A stretch of DNA of 28,171 nucleotides from Opitutia bacterium UBA3151 (lineage in GTDB: Bacteria > Verrucomicrobiota > Verrucomicrobiia > Opitutales > Seribacteraceae), in assembly GCA_002364975.1 (NCBI GenBank), contig DEYT01000104.1, positions 1-28,171 of the forward strand. Reading direction: 5' to 3'. A model generated the notes under the pieces. It ran no database searches. It was not told where the DNA came from and worked only from the letters and a program-made list of their open reading frames with translations. Below, piece by piece: positions 8,430 through 17,140 of the stretch (position 1 is its first letter; each line of letters starts with the position of its first letter). A program made the translations under genes and the position numbers.

Positions 8430-11400
8430 TTAAGCGCCGCAGCACTTTTTAAATTTTTTACCGCTCCCGCAAGGACAAGGATCATTCCTCCCCACTTTGG
8501 GGGCATCCCGTACCACAGGAACTGCAACCTTGGGTATTTCCGGTGCTTCACTCAGTTCTGCTTGCTGTGGTCCACCTTGGGGTGCGGAAAACCGGTCAAA
8601 TCCCTGGACTCCCGATTGATCCGGACCGGAAGTTTTCGCAACATTTGAAAGGGAAGAAAGCATATTTTCAAACGCTGCCAAATTGGTGGAGGATCGAAAC
8701 ATCCCAGAGCAAATATCCGACCTCATGGCTTGCATCATTTCCTCAAAAGCTCGATAAGCTTCGTTTTTATATTCACTTAACGGATCTTTTTGCCCGTATC
8801 CCCGCAATCCGACACTTCTTCTAAGCTCTTCCATTTCCGTCAAGTGATCCTGCCAATGAAGATCCAATGCATTGACCACCACATATCTCTCAAGGCTATG
8901 AATTTGGTCTGGGTCTTCCAATTTCCGCTTCGCCTCGTAGGCATTGAAAATCTTTTCTAACAGAAGGTTTTTCGCTTCTGCTTCCTCTTTCCCAACAAGT
9001 TCATCAAGCTGAAAAGAAAGTGGAAAGGTAACATTCAACCAAGTCGCTACTAAAGCTTCTAACTCTGGCATTTCCTCCAAACTATTCGACTTGTATTCCG
9101 TTATCGGAATGGCTGCGAGACGGGCATCCAACTCCTCTTCGACCAGCTCGAGAAGGATTTTGCCAGGATCCTCTTCCTCTAAAGCATCATTTCGAATCGA
9201 ATATACGATTTCCCTTTGTCGGTTCAGGACATCATCATATTGAAGCAGTCTTTTTCGAATCGAATAATTCTGTTGCTCCACCTTCTTCTGTGCATTCTGG
9301 ATCGACCAGTCCAAACTACCATGTTCCAGCACCTCATTGTCATCGAAAGATTTTTCCAACATTTTCGACATCACTCCTTGGTTGGCAAACAAGCGCATTA
9401 AATCATCTTCCATGGAAACATAAAATCTGGAAACTCCAGTATCTCCCTGACGGGCACAACGCCCCCGGAGTTGGCGGTCAATTCTTCGGGATTCATGCCT
9501 CTCAGTCCCTAGAACCAATAAACCACCCAGTTCTTTGACTCCTTCACCAAGCTTAATATCGGTTCCCCGTCCCGCCATATTTGTGGCAATGGTCACCGAT
9601 CCTCTTTGCCCGGCTGCGGAAACAATTTCCGCTTCTTTTTCATGAAATTTCGCGTTGAGAACCGTATGCCTGATGTTTGCCCGCTTCAACATCCGACTAA
9701 AAACTTCCGAAGATTCAACCGACGCAGTACCAATCAAAACGGGTTGTCCATTCTTATTTGCCTCGGTGAGATCTTCTAACACCTTGTTAAATTTCTGCCT
9801 TCTGCCCTTGAACATCAAATCATTCCAATCCTTCCGGACACAAGGACGGTGCGTGGGGATCACCATTACTCCGAGCCTGTAAATATCATGAAATTCACCC
9901 GCCTCCGTTTCGGCAGTCCCGGTCATTCCAGCCAACTTTTCATACATTCTGAAATAATTCTGAATGGTAATTGTGGCGTAGGTTTTAGTTTCCTTTTCGA
10001 TCGAAACCCCTTCCTTTGACTCAACCGCTTGGTGCAAACCATTACTCCAACGCCTGCCTGGCATCAATCTTCCTGTATTTTCATCCACAATCATAACCTT
10101 GGCATTTTGGACTACATACTGCTTATCCTTTTCATACAATCCGTAGGCACGAAGAAGTTGGGAAACCGTATGGATACGCTCGCTCTTAACTTGAAATTCA
10201 CGCTCCGCAATTTCTCGTTCCCTTCTCTTATCATCCTCCGAGATTTCACTCTTCCGGTCAATCTCGACATAAAGGGTAGCCAAATCAGGAATAACAAATC
10301 CTTCAGGATCATTGGGACTAATCAAAGCTCTTCCCTTCTCGGTCAAATCAGCCTGTTGATTTTTTTCATCAATTACAAAATGAAGATCTTCTTTAAGATT
10401 GTAAGCTCTTTCTTTATTGTAATCCGAATTCATATCCAAATCGAACTTCTCAAATCTTTTTCGAATTTGGGCATTCTCCATCATCCTTAAAAATTGACGG
10501 TGAGTGGGCATTCCTTTTTTAACTTGGAACAGTTTCGCAGTTGCTTCATCTGCCTGCTCTTCTTCTAAATCTTCTTGAGCAAATGCTTTTTTAGCTTCAT
10601 CCGCCAATTGATTACAATGTTTCAATTGAGCATCAAAAACCTTCATAACTAAAGGTTTCATTTCCGTAAAGGGAAGTGGGTGATCCTCCCGCATGGGCCC
10701 GGATATGATCAAGGGAGTCCGGGCTTCGTCAACTAAGATGGAATCCGCCTCATCGATGATACAAAAGTAGTGGTCTCGTTGCACCTGATCATCTGTACAA
10801 GTTGCCATTCCATTATCCCGAAGGTAATCAAAACCAAATTCTGATGCGGTACCGTAAGTGATGTTCTTATTGTACATTTCGCGTCGCTCGGCCGGTGGCA
10901 TATTATTTTGGATACATCCAACGGTCAGACCTAAGTATTCGAACAGGGCTCCCATCCAATGTGAATCCCGACGGGCTAAGTAATCATTAACCGTTACCAA
11001 CTGACAATTTTTACCACTTAAAGCATTTAAATACAGCGGGCAGGTTGAAACCAAAGTCTTTCCCTCCCCGGTAGCCATTTCCGCGATATGTCTTTCATGC
11101 AGAGCCATGCCACCAATCAGCTGAACATCATAGTGTACCATTTCCCAATCGATGGGTTGATCACAGACAGAGATAGTACTTCCACACATTCTACGGGCTG
11201 CGTTTTTAACCACGGCAAAAGCTTCGGGCAACATATCCTCCAAAGTTTCTCCTTTTTCATAGCGAGCCATAAACTCTTGGGTTTTGGACTTTAATTGCTC
11301 CTCGCTAAGATTTTGATAGTCTTTCTCCAAGTCATTAATCTTGCGAATCAAGGGGGCACATTTCTTGATATACTTTCGATGATGCCTACCTTTAAGGGTT

Positions 11401-11435
11401 TGAAAAATCGTCTTTATGGGAGCAAGTGGGTTCAT
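8430..11435 (-). CDS. secA: Protein translocase ATPase SecA
   Basis: Motor ATPase that pushes preproteins through SecYEG at the inner membrane. At 1001 residues it is about 100 longer than the E. coli protein. Walker A (Ala-Thr-Gly-Glu-Gly-Lys-Thr) is near residue 120 and the DEAD box (Asp-Glu-Ala-Asp) near 228. The second helicase half has Gly-Thr-Ala-Ser-Val-Glu-Ser, Asn-Met-Ala-Gly-Arg-Gly-Thr-Asp and Gln-Leu-Arg-Gly-Arg-Cys-Ala-Arg-Gln-Gly-Asp. Extra length lies mainly between about residues 255 and 430 in the preprotein-crosslinking region, rich in charged residues. The C terminus carries a complete zinc SEC-C tail (Cys-Pro-Cys-Gly-Ser-Gly, then Lys-Lys-Cys-Cys) for SecB/ribosome contact. 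The UDP-glucuronate decarboxylase gene ends 17 bases upstream of no overlap on the same strand. Confidence 0.97.
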   Translation of the reverse strand: MNPLAPIKTIFQTLKGRHHRKYIKKCAPLIRKINDLEKDYQNLSEEQLKSKTQEFMARYEKGETLEDMLPEAFAVVKNAARRMCGSTISVCDQPIDWEMVHYDVQLIGGMALHERHIAEMATGEGKTLVSTCPLYLNALSGKNCQLVTVNDYLARRDSHWMGALFEYLGLTVGCIQNNMPPAERREMYNKNITYGTASEFGFDYLRDNGMATCTDDQVQRDHYFCIIDEADSILVDEARTPLIISGPMREDHPLPFTEMKPLVMKVFDAQLKHCNQLADEAKKAFAQEDLEEEQADEATAKLFQVKKGMPTHRQFLRMMENAQIRKRFEKFDLDMNSDYNKERAYNLKEDLHFVIDEKNQQADLTEKGRALISPNDPEGFVIPDLATLYVEIDRKSEISEDDKRREREIAEREFQVKSERIHTVSQLLRAYGLYEKDKQYVVQNAKVMIVDENTGRLMPGRRWSNGLHQAVESKEGVSIEKETKTYATITIQNYFRMYEKLAGMTGTAETEAGEFHDIYRLGVMVIPTHRPCVRKDWNDLMFKGRRQKFNKVLEDLTEANKNGQPVLIGTASVESSEVFSRMLKRANIRHTVLNAKFHEKEAEIVSAAGQRGSVTIATNMAGRGTDIKLGEGVKELGGLLVLGTERHESRRIDRQLRGRCARQGDTGVSRFYVSMEDDLMRLFANQGVMSKMLEKSFDDNEVLEHGSLDWSIQNAQKKVEQQNYSIRKRLLQYDDVLNRQREIVYSIRNDALEEEDPGKILLELVEEELDARLAAIPITEYKSNSLEEMPELEALVATWLNVTFPLSFQLDELVGKEEAEAKNLLLEKIFNAYEAKRKLEDPDQIHSLERYVVVNALDLHWQDHLTEMEELRRSVGLRGYGQKDPLSEYKNEAYRAFEEMMQAMRSDICSGMFRSSTNLAAFENMLSSLSNVAKTSGPDQSGVQGFDRFSAPQGGPQQAELSEAPEIPKVAVPVVRDAPKVGRNDPCPCGSGKKFKKCCGA

Positions 11436-11452
11436 TTAGAATAGATCCAAAA

Positions 11453-12385
11453 TTAAACACCGATACGCGTTTTGAAGTAGGGAATGGTCTGGTCTAGGCC
11501 CTCACTCAGTTCAATTCCCGGATTCCAGCCAAGAACTTTTTGAGCCAATGAAATATCAGGCTTGCGCTGAGTTGGATCGTCTGCAGGAAGAGGTTCTTCC
11601 ACAACCATAGAATTTGTGTCGATCTTAGATAACACCGCATCTGCAAGCTCACGAATTGTAAATTCAACGGGATTTCCAATATTAACGGGTCCAACCGTGT
11701 CATCTTGTTCCATGGTCCGGATCATTGCTTCAACTAAGTCATCGACATAACAAAAGGATCTGGTTTGCGATCCATCTCCATAAAGGGTCAAATTCTCACC
11801 CCTAAGGGCTTGCACAATAAAATTCGAGACCACTCTTCCATCATCAGGCAACATCCGGGGACCATAGGTGTTGAAAATACGAACGACTCGAATATCCACT
11901 TTATTTTCTCGATGATAATCAAAGAACAAGGTCTCAGCGCATCGCTTTCCTTCGTCATAACAAGCACGTAAACCAATCGGATTGACATTACCACGATAAC
12001 TTTCGGGCTGTGGGTGAACTTCCGGGTCGCCGTAAACTTCCGAGGTCGATGCCTGTAAAATCCTAGCCCCGACTCGCTTGGCCAGCCCCAAACCATTAAT
12101 CGCACCCATAACCGAGGTCTTCACGGTTTTAATAGGATTAAATTGATAATGCACCGGAGATGCCGGGCAAGCTAGGTTGTAAATTCGATCTACTTCAGCT
12201 TTAAACGGGTCGACCACATCGTGACGAATCAATTCAAAATTTGAATTATCTAGAAGATGTGCGACATTACTTCGTCGCCCCGTAAAGAAATTATCCATGC
12301 ATAGGACTTCATGATCTTGTGCAAGCAATCGCTCGCAAAGATGACTTCCAAGAAACCCCGCTCCTCCTGTTACTAATGTTGCCAT
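11453..12385 (-). CDS. UDP-glucuronate decarboxylase (UDP-xylose synthase family)
   Basis: NAD-dependent short-chain dehydrogenase/epimerase that converts UDP-glucuronate to UDP-xylose, a precursor for envelope or exopolysaccharide sugars. The 310-residue protein has the N-terminal NAD site Gly-Gly-Ala-Gly-Phe-Leu-Gly-Ser-His, the family-specific Leu-Ala-Cys-Pro-Ala-Ser-Pro-Val-His-Tyr near residue 72, Ser-Thr-Ser-Glu-Val-Tyr-Gly-Asp-Pro near 112, and the catalytic Tyr-x-x-x-Lys in Cys-Tyr-Asp-Glu-Gly-Lys-Arg near 142. Arg-Ile-Phe-Asn-Thr-Tyr-Gly-Pro-Arg-Met follows. These distinguish it from plain UDP-galactose epimerase. It lies upstream of secA on the same strand with a 17-base gap; no other sugar-nucleotide gene is adjacent. 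Confidence 0.92.
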   Translation of the reverse strand: MATLVTGGAGFLGSHLCERLLAQDHEVLCMDNFFTGRRSNVAHLLDNSNFELIRHDVVDPFKAEVDRIYNLACPASPVHYQFNPIKTVKTSVMGAINGLGLAKRVGARILQASTSEVYGDPEVHPQPESYRGNVNPIGLRACYDEGKRCAETLFFDYHRENKVDIRVVRIFNTYGPRMLPDDGRVVSNFIVQALRGENLTLYGDGSQTRSFCYVDDLVEAMIRTMEQDDTVGPVNIGNPVEFTIRELADAVLSKIDTNSMVVEEPLPADDPTQRKPDISLAQKVLGWNPGIELSEGLDQTIPYFKTRIGV

Positions 12386-12453
12386 AATATTATTAAAAGA
12401 AAAAGTCTATCAGCTGTAAGAAATTTTGAAACCTTCTTTTCTAGTACTAAAAC

Positions 12454-13335
12454 TTACTTCTGATTCATCGACCTCAATACCCGAAGTAAGGCTTGTGTCC
12501 CCTTTTCTTCCAAGCCTTGAATCTTGGCCTCGTCATAAAATTGAGCGGCAAGTTCTAAACCGGGCAAAACAATACCCATTCTTTCTGCATCCTCTAATGC
12601 AATCTTCATATCCTTAATGAAATGTTTGATGTAAAAACCGGGTTGCCAATCTTCCTTCAGCATTCGAGGAGCAAGGTTAAGCAGGGACCAACATCCAGCG
12701 GCACCCTTGCTTAAGACTTTAATTAAATGTTCCAAATCTAAATTTGCACGCTCTCCATACAGCAAGGCCTCGACCGTTCCAACCATAGTGGAAGCAATTA
12801 AAATTTGATTTGCCATTTTAGCCTGTTGCCCGGAACCAGCGGGTCCAAACCAGGCAATTTCCTTTCCTACGACCCGAAGGAGGGGGAGTACTTGATCAAA
12901 GCTTTTCCGTTCTCCTCCACACATGATTGCAAGGGTTGCATCCCGAGCCCCCCGATCGCCTCCACTCACCGGTGCGTCCATCGACCAAGCCTTTTTCTCT
13001 ACCATTTTGAATTCGATTCTAGTTGCAAGTTCAGGGCTTGAAGTAGTCATATCGACCATCATAGTACCCGGTGCAATTCCATCCACCACCCCATTTTCTC
13101 CCAGCAGAACAGATTCCACATCATCGGGATACCCCAGCATCGAAAAGATCACATCAGAATCTTCCGCAACCGAGGCCGGGTTATCTTTCCATTGAGCCCC
13201 TCTTTCTTCCAATGCATGTGCCTTGGAACGAGTTCTCGAGTAAAGGGAGAGCGGAAAACCAGCGTTTAAAAAATGCATCGCCATGGAATAGCCCATAACC
13301 CCTACACCCAACCAGCCTATCTTGATTTTTTTCAT
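12454..13335 (-). CDS. NAD(P)-dependent beta-hydroxyacid dehydrogenase
   Basis: Member of the 3-hydroxyisobutyrate / tartronate-semialdehyde reductase family; the exact substrate cannot be told. The Rossmann motif Gly-Trp-Leu-Gly-Val-Gly-Val-Met-Gly is at the N terminus, the substrate motif Asp-Ala-Pro-Val-Ser-Gly-Gly-Asp-Arg-Gly-Ala near residue 115, and the catalytic-lysine motif Gly-Ser-Gly-Gln-Gln-Ala-Lys-Met-Ala-Asn-Gln near 165. The open frame begins at a GTG at 13350, but the ATG at 13335 (Met-Lys-Lys-Ile-Lys-Ile) gives the usual family N terminus. It begins 27 bases after the 3' end of tRNA-Pro on the same strand with no terminator visible between, so it may share the tRNA promoter. 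Confidence 0.87.
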   Translation of the reverse strand: MKKIKIGWLGVGVMGYSMAMHFLNAGFPLSLYSRTRSKAHALEERGAQWKDNPASVAEDSDVIFSMLGYPDDVESVLLGENGVVDGIAPGTMMVDMTTSSPELATRIEFKMVEKKAWSMDAPVSGGDRGARDATLAIMCGGERKSFDQVLPLLRVVGKEIAWFGPAGSGQQAKMANQILIASTMVGTVEALLYGERANLDLEHLIKVLSKGAAGCWSLLNLAPRMLKEDWQPGFYIKHFIKDMKIALEDAERMGIVLPGLELAAQFYDEAKIQGLEEKGTQALLRVLRSMNQK

Positions 13336-13362
13336 CCTTGAATTTACCACAAAATATAAAAC

Positions 13363-13441
<79 letters not shown>

Positions 13442-13586
13442 CTAAAGTCAAATATTACAAACATCGAAACTGATTTAAGACAGAGCTCTAGTCAAGACAA
13501 AGCCCGAATCTGCCTGAGTAAAATTCTAGCCTTTTCGAAGGAAATTGATTGCGAAACAAAAGATTCAGTATTAGTTAAGTTTTGAA

Positions 13587-14084
13587 ATGAAAACATCTTC
13601 TTGGATCACAATTATCTTATCGTCCCTAATCTTGCTTGCTTCCATTCTGTTTGCTGACAAGGTTGAACCCGCCAAGGATGCGGTTTCCTTTAATGGTAAT
13701 CATTATAAGGCGTTCCTTGATACCAACAGCACCTGGTGGGAAGCCAAGTTTGCATGCGATGATATTGGTGGAGAGCTCGTGGTGATTAGCTCTGCTGAAG
13801 AAAATGCCTTCCTTTGCAAGCTTGCCAAAGAAAACTTGATCTGGCTTGGCGGCACCGATGAATTCGAGGAAGGTATCTGGACCTGGGATAATGGCGAAGA
13901 TTTCAAATTTAAAAATTGGGCTGAAAATCAACCATCGGGTGCTTCAGGGCACAACTTTTTGATCTTGGATAGTAAAACTGGAAAATGGGCAGATACCACT
14001 GATTTTTCAGGTAAAGTGAAAGGCTATATTTGTGAATGGAAAGGAACCGCTCCCAAGAGTGGGAAATCTAAATCCTCAAAGTAG
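13587..14084 (+). CDS. Small secreted C-type lectin-domain protein
   Basis: The 165-residue protein has a signal peptide (about residues 1-23) and a single C-type lectin-like fold. Typical features are Ala-Lys-Phe-Ala-Cys-Asp-Asp-Ile-Gly-Gly-Glu-Leu near residue 52, Ile-Trp-Leu-Gly-Gly near 87, Trp-Thr-Trp-Asp-Asn-Gly and Asn-Trp-Ala-Glu-Asn-Gln-Pro-Ser-Gly near 110, and Gly-Lys-Trp-Ala-Asp then Tyr-Ile-Cys-Glu near 135-150. The second-site calcium motif Trp-Asn-Asp is changed to Lys-Trp-Ala-Asp, so sugar binding is uncertain. A Lys/Ser-rich tail follows the domain. It is monocistronic: a possible weak promoter (TTGATT, 18 bases, TATTAG) lies just upstream and a hairpin terminator follows. 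Confidence 0.85.
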   Translation: MKTSSWITIILSSLILLASILFADKVEPAKDAVSFNGNHYKAFLDTNSTWWEAKFACDDIGGELVVISSAEENAFLCKLAKENLIWLGGTDEFEEGIWTWDNGEDFKFKNWAENQPSGASGHNFLILDSKTGKWADTTDFSGKVKGYICEWKGTAPKSGKSKSSK

Positions 14085-14106
14085 CTTAATCCTTTTTATC
14101 TTTCAC

Positions 14107-14138
14107 AAAAGCCGATTGTTTTAAATCACTCGGCTTTT
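14107..14138. terminator. Shared terminator hairpin between the lectin gene and tgt
   Basis: A 9-bp perfect stem AAAAGCCGA / TCGGCTTTT with a 14-base loop is followed by a T run on the plus strand and preceded by an A run (T run for the minus strand). It can therefore end both convergent genes. The stop codon of tgt (14126-14128) sits inside the loop, so the right arm is coding sequence for the last Tgt residues. Confidence 0.85.
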
Positions 14139-15292
14139 TTTTGGCCGGATTCATATTGGGCAATCCATGCTCTCGACCAATCCTTAAATTGGTCTTGTTC
14201 GATTTTCAACCGGGCCTGTTCCATCAAGCTGACGAAGAAACGTAAATTGTGAAGGGTCAAGATTACCCCGGCTAGGGATTCCTTTGCTTGAATTAAATGC
14301 CTGAGGTAAGATTTTGAAAATTGTTGGGAAGCAAAGCAATCGGTTTCTTCATCCAAAGGCGAATAGTCATCTTGATACTTCTGATTTTTTAAATTCATGG
14401 TTCCCCGGGAGGTAAATGCCATCCCGTGACGGGCCGCTCGGCTCGGCATAACACAGTCGAACATGTCTGCCCCCATCCCGATCATCTTCAACAATTGGGG
14501 AGGAGTCCCGACTCCCATTACATACCTTGGTTTTTCCCAGGGTAAAACTTTTGCAGTCCAAGATACTTGTTGTAGCATCTCCTCCTCGGTCTCCCCTACG
14601 CTTACCCCTCCAATCGCATACCCTGGGAAATTCATTTCTATCAATTCATCAGCGGATTGAATTCGTAGATCTTCAAACCTGCCACCTTGTACGATACCGA
14701 ATAGATTCCTTCCTTCCACTTTTCCTTGGCCGAGGTTCCATTCCTCCCGGCACATCTTTGCCCATAAAGTAGTTCGGGAAACTGCTTTTTTCATCTGTTC
14801 CCGGGTGGCATCGGCTGGAGGGCATTCATCCAAGCACATCGCGATATCCGATTTTAATCCTTCTTGGATCTGCACCGCTTGCTTAGGCCCGAGGAAAATT
14901 TCACGCCCATCCAAATGAGATCGAAAACACACCCCTTCATCGGTCATTTTTCGTAAGCTTGAAAGACTGAAAACTTGAAACCCCCCGCTGTCGGTAAGCA
15001 CCGGCCCGCTCCAGTTCATAAATTTTGACAACCCCCCAGCTGCTTCGACCACTTCCACACCCGGTCGAAGGTTCAGGTGATAGGTGTTGCCTAAAATGAT
15101 GGGGCACCTTACCGTTTCATATAAATCTCTGGGTAAAACTCCTTTTATCGTCGCCTGAGTCCCAACCGGCATAAAAACCGGGGTAGGAACGACTCCACCA
15201 GGCAAACTCAAAGTACCCGATCTGGGACCATCGGCATTTCCATGCTCGAGAACAAAAGAGCTTTTCGGATTTTCTGAAATCAAATCGTTCAC
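14126..15292 (-). CDS. tgt: tRNA-guanine transglycosylase, zinc-site variant
   Basis: Exchanges guanine 34 of GUN-anticodon tRNAs for the queuosine precursor. The 388-residue length and motifs fit: Val-Leu-Thr-Asp-Ser-Gly-Gly-Phe-Gln-Val-Phe (catalytic Asp) near residue 100, Gly-Ile-Val-Gln-Gly-Gly near 205, Ala-Ile-Gly-Gly-Val-Ser-Val-Gly near 230, and Met-Phe-Asp-Cys-Val-Met-Pro-Ser-Arg near 283 (nucleophile Asp). The zinc site is unusual. Where the family has Cys-x-Cys-x-x-Cys before Tyr-Leu-x-His-Leu, this protein reads Thr-Asp-Cys-Phe-Ala-Ser, keeping only the middle cysteine and the later histidine of Leu-His-Asn-Leu-Arg. The codons (ACC, TGC, TCC) are clear and in a continuous frame. 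No other queuosine genes are in the window. Confidence 0.93.
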   Translation of the reverse strand: MNDLISENPKSSFVLEHGNADGPRSGTLSLPGGVVPTPVFMPVGTQATIKGVLPRDLYETVRCPIILGNTYHLNLRPGVEVVEAAGGLSKFMNWSGPVLTDSGGFQVFSLSSLRKMTDEGVCFRSHLDGREIFLGPKQAVQIQEGLKSDIAMCLDECPPADATREQMKKAVSRTTLWAKMCREEWNLGQGKVEGRNLFGIVQGGRFEDLRIQSADELIEMNFPGYAIGGVSVGETEEEMLQQVSWTAKVLPWEKPRYVMGVGTPPQLLKMIGMGADMFDCVMPSRAARHGMAFTSRGTMNLKNQKYQDDYSPLDEETDCFASQQFSKSYLRHLIQAKESLAGVILTLHNLRFFVSLMEQARLKIEQDQFKDWSRAWIAQYESGQKKAE

Positions 15293-15364
15293 AGGATGTA
15301 TTCAATACGCGAATTCTTTCCATCGGTAAACCAGAGAAAACTTGAACTTTGATCTTTAACTTGA

Positions 15365-16264
15365 ATGATTTCAGCTGTGGATGCTTTAACCAAGACCAAA
15401 TACGACATTATCGGAGATGTTCATGGACATCTTGAACTACTTACCGGCTTGTTATCTCTGCTAGGATACCAAGACAAGGATGGTTGCTTCTACCATCCTG
15501 AGGGCAGAAAAGCGGTATTTCTTGGAGACTTGATCAATCGCGGGCCCGACTCCCCCGGCGTCCTTCGTCTGGTTCAGGAGATGCATAACAAGGGGGAAGC
15601 TTTTGTATGCATTGGAAATCATGAATTTCGCATCCTCCAAGAAGTTGTAAATTCTGGAAGCCTAGAAAATAGAGAACTACTTCCCTTTCTTAACTGGATT
15701 CAATCCTGGCCTCTTTTTTTAGAATTCCCTGGCTTTCGAGCGGTTCATGCGGCTTGGCACTTTTCATCCATAAAGGCCTTGTCTGGGGTAAGCCTTACAA
15801 GCGATTATTTTATCCGAAGCTCTTTAGAAAACGGATCCGTAACCCAAAGATCGATCCAGAACATCCTCTACGGAATAAGAGTTCATTTGCCCAAAGAACA
15901 GGAGATGAAAGACAGGTTTGGCATAGCCCGAAAAAAAGGAAGGATCAAATGGTGGCAGGATCCAGTCGGGAAGTCTTTTTCGGAATATTTGCTTTCCCCG
16001 ATGTATCCAGCTCCTTCTCACTTATTTCCTGAAGCTAAGGAAGTGGAAGGAGTCGAACCATACCAAAAACCTGAACTTCCGGTTTTCTTCGGACATTACT
16101 GCCTTCCACCTGAAATCCCCAAGGTAAATGGGCAAACCGTTTGCCTGGATGGATGTGTAACCTGTGACAAGAAACTCTGGGCCTATTCCTGGAAGGGGGA
16201 ATCCAGTCCAACATCATCCAACTTAATCTATTTCCCAAGAAACCCGATTCCTACTGAAAATTAA
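15365..16264 (+). CDS. Metallophosphoesterase of the PPP / Ap4A-hydrolase-like family
   Basis: The 299-residue protein carries the di-metal phosphoesterase motifs Ile-Ile-Gly-Asp-Val-His-Gly-His near residue 15, Leu-Gly-Asp-Leu-Ile-Asn-Arg-Gly-Pro-Asp near 52 and Ile-Gly-Asn-His-Glu near 84. Metal-ligand histidines are likely in His-Ala-Ala-Trp-His near 130 and Phe-Gly-His-Tyr near 240. This set is seen in serine/threonine protein phosphatases, PrpE and diadenosine tetraphosphatases, so the substrate (phosphoprotein, dinucleotide or other) is open. It is cytoplasmic, as there is no signal peptide. It is divergent from tgt with about 70 bases between and converges on a histidine phosphatase gene. 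Confidence 0.85.
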   Translation: MISAVDALTKTKYDIIGDVHGHLELLTGLLSLLGYQDKDGCFYHPEGRKAVFLGDLINRGPDSPGVLRLVQEMHNKGEAFVCIGNHEFRILQEVVNSGSLENRELLPFLNWIQSWPLFLEFPGFRAVHAAWHFSSIKALSGVSLTSDYFIRSSLENGSVTQRSIQNILYGIRVHLPKEQEMKDRFGIARKKGRIKWWQDPVGKSFSEYLLSPMYPAPSHLFPEAKEVEGVEPYQKPELPVFFGHYCLPPEIPKVNGQTVCLDGCVTCDKKLWAYSWKGESSPTSSNLIYFPRNPIPTEN

Positions 16265-16290
16265 ATCTCTGCATTGGAACGCCACGAAAT

Positions 16291-16929
16291 TCAAGCATCA
16301 TCCAGCGAATCCAACCCTTCGAGATGAGCCACGTCTCCCCAGCTTACCAAGTTCCATCCCTTCGCGGACTTTTCCAATCGGTTAATCGAACAATTAAGCA
16401 GGACAAAATTTCTTTCGGCATCCAGTGGAATATTTAAGGCATAGCGGAAAATAGCTCCTAAAAATCCACCATGAGTTACGATGCCAATCACTTTTCCGGG
16501 ATGACGATGGGCGAGTTCTTCTAGGGTACCAGAACAACGGTCATAAAACTGATGATAACTTTCACCTCCCGGAACTTGATATTCCGGACCTGAATTTCGA
16601 AAGGCATCATATTCTTGAGGACGATCTCTTTCCATTTCTACTGTGGTCAGACCTTCTAGAACTCCAAGGTCTCGCTCTCTTAAGGATTCCATACATTCGG
16701 CCTGCAGTCCGGCAGGACCCCCAACTAATCGGGAGGTATGCTGAGCTCTTTCCAAATCACTGGTATAAAAATGATCCATCTCTTCATTCTCCATGCGAAG
16801 CCCCAAGGCCTCCGCCTGAGCTACTCCCCGACCACTTAGGGCCGAGTCCGCATGTCCTTGCCATCGACCACTTAGATTCCATTCGGTCTCTCCGTGCCTG
16901 ATCAATATAATTTTGGTATGATTACTCAT
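16291..16929 (-). CDS. Histidine phosphatase family protein (phosphoglycerate mutase-like)
   Basis: The 212-residue protein has the phosphohistidine motif Leu-Ile-Arg-His-Gly-Glu-Thr-Glu-Trp-Asn at residues 9-18, Leu-Arg-Glu-Arg-Asp-Leu-Gly-Val-Leu-Glu-Gly near 85 with the acid residue, and the second catalytic histidine in Val-Thr-His-Gly-Gly near 150. The size and Gly-Arg-Trp-Gln-Gly-His motif fit cofactor-independent-of-pathway phosphatases such as CobC/GpmB types rather than glycolytic mutase. Substrate not determinable. About 210 bases of non-coding sequence separate it from the next gene to the right. Confidence 0.9.
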   Translation of the reverse strand: MSNHTKIILIRHGETEWNLSGRWQGHADSALSGRGVAQAEALGLRMENEEMDHFYTSDLERAQHTSRLVGGPAGLQAECMESLRERDLGVLEGLTTVEMERDRPQEYDAFRNSGPEYQVPGGESYHQFYDRCSGTLEELAHRHPGKVIGIVTHGGFLGAIFRYALNIPLDAERNFVLLNCSINRLEKSAKGWNLVSWGDVAHLEGLDSLDDA

Positions 16930-17140
16930 TGATTCAGACCTTAGCTGCTCAAATGATTCAGGTCAGCCCTAATCCAAAAAGTTTGCCAAAATTGTTCACT
17001 TTTATTGCTGAGGTTTCATATTGACCCCTCGAAAATGTTGAGATCTCAGGGTCAGATGCGAAGAAGGAATCAGCTCAAACTGGACTCCAAGAAGAAGAAT
17101 GCTTTTTCCATTTAAAAGTTTTGAATAGTATGATTTATAC

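Noticed and set aside
8543..11294. Plus-strand frames inside secA, up to 153 codons
   Set aside because: They lie antisense to a complete, motif-rich SecA and contain no recognisable domain or start context.
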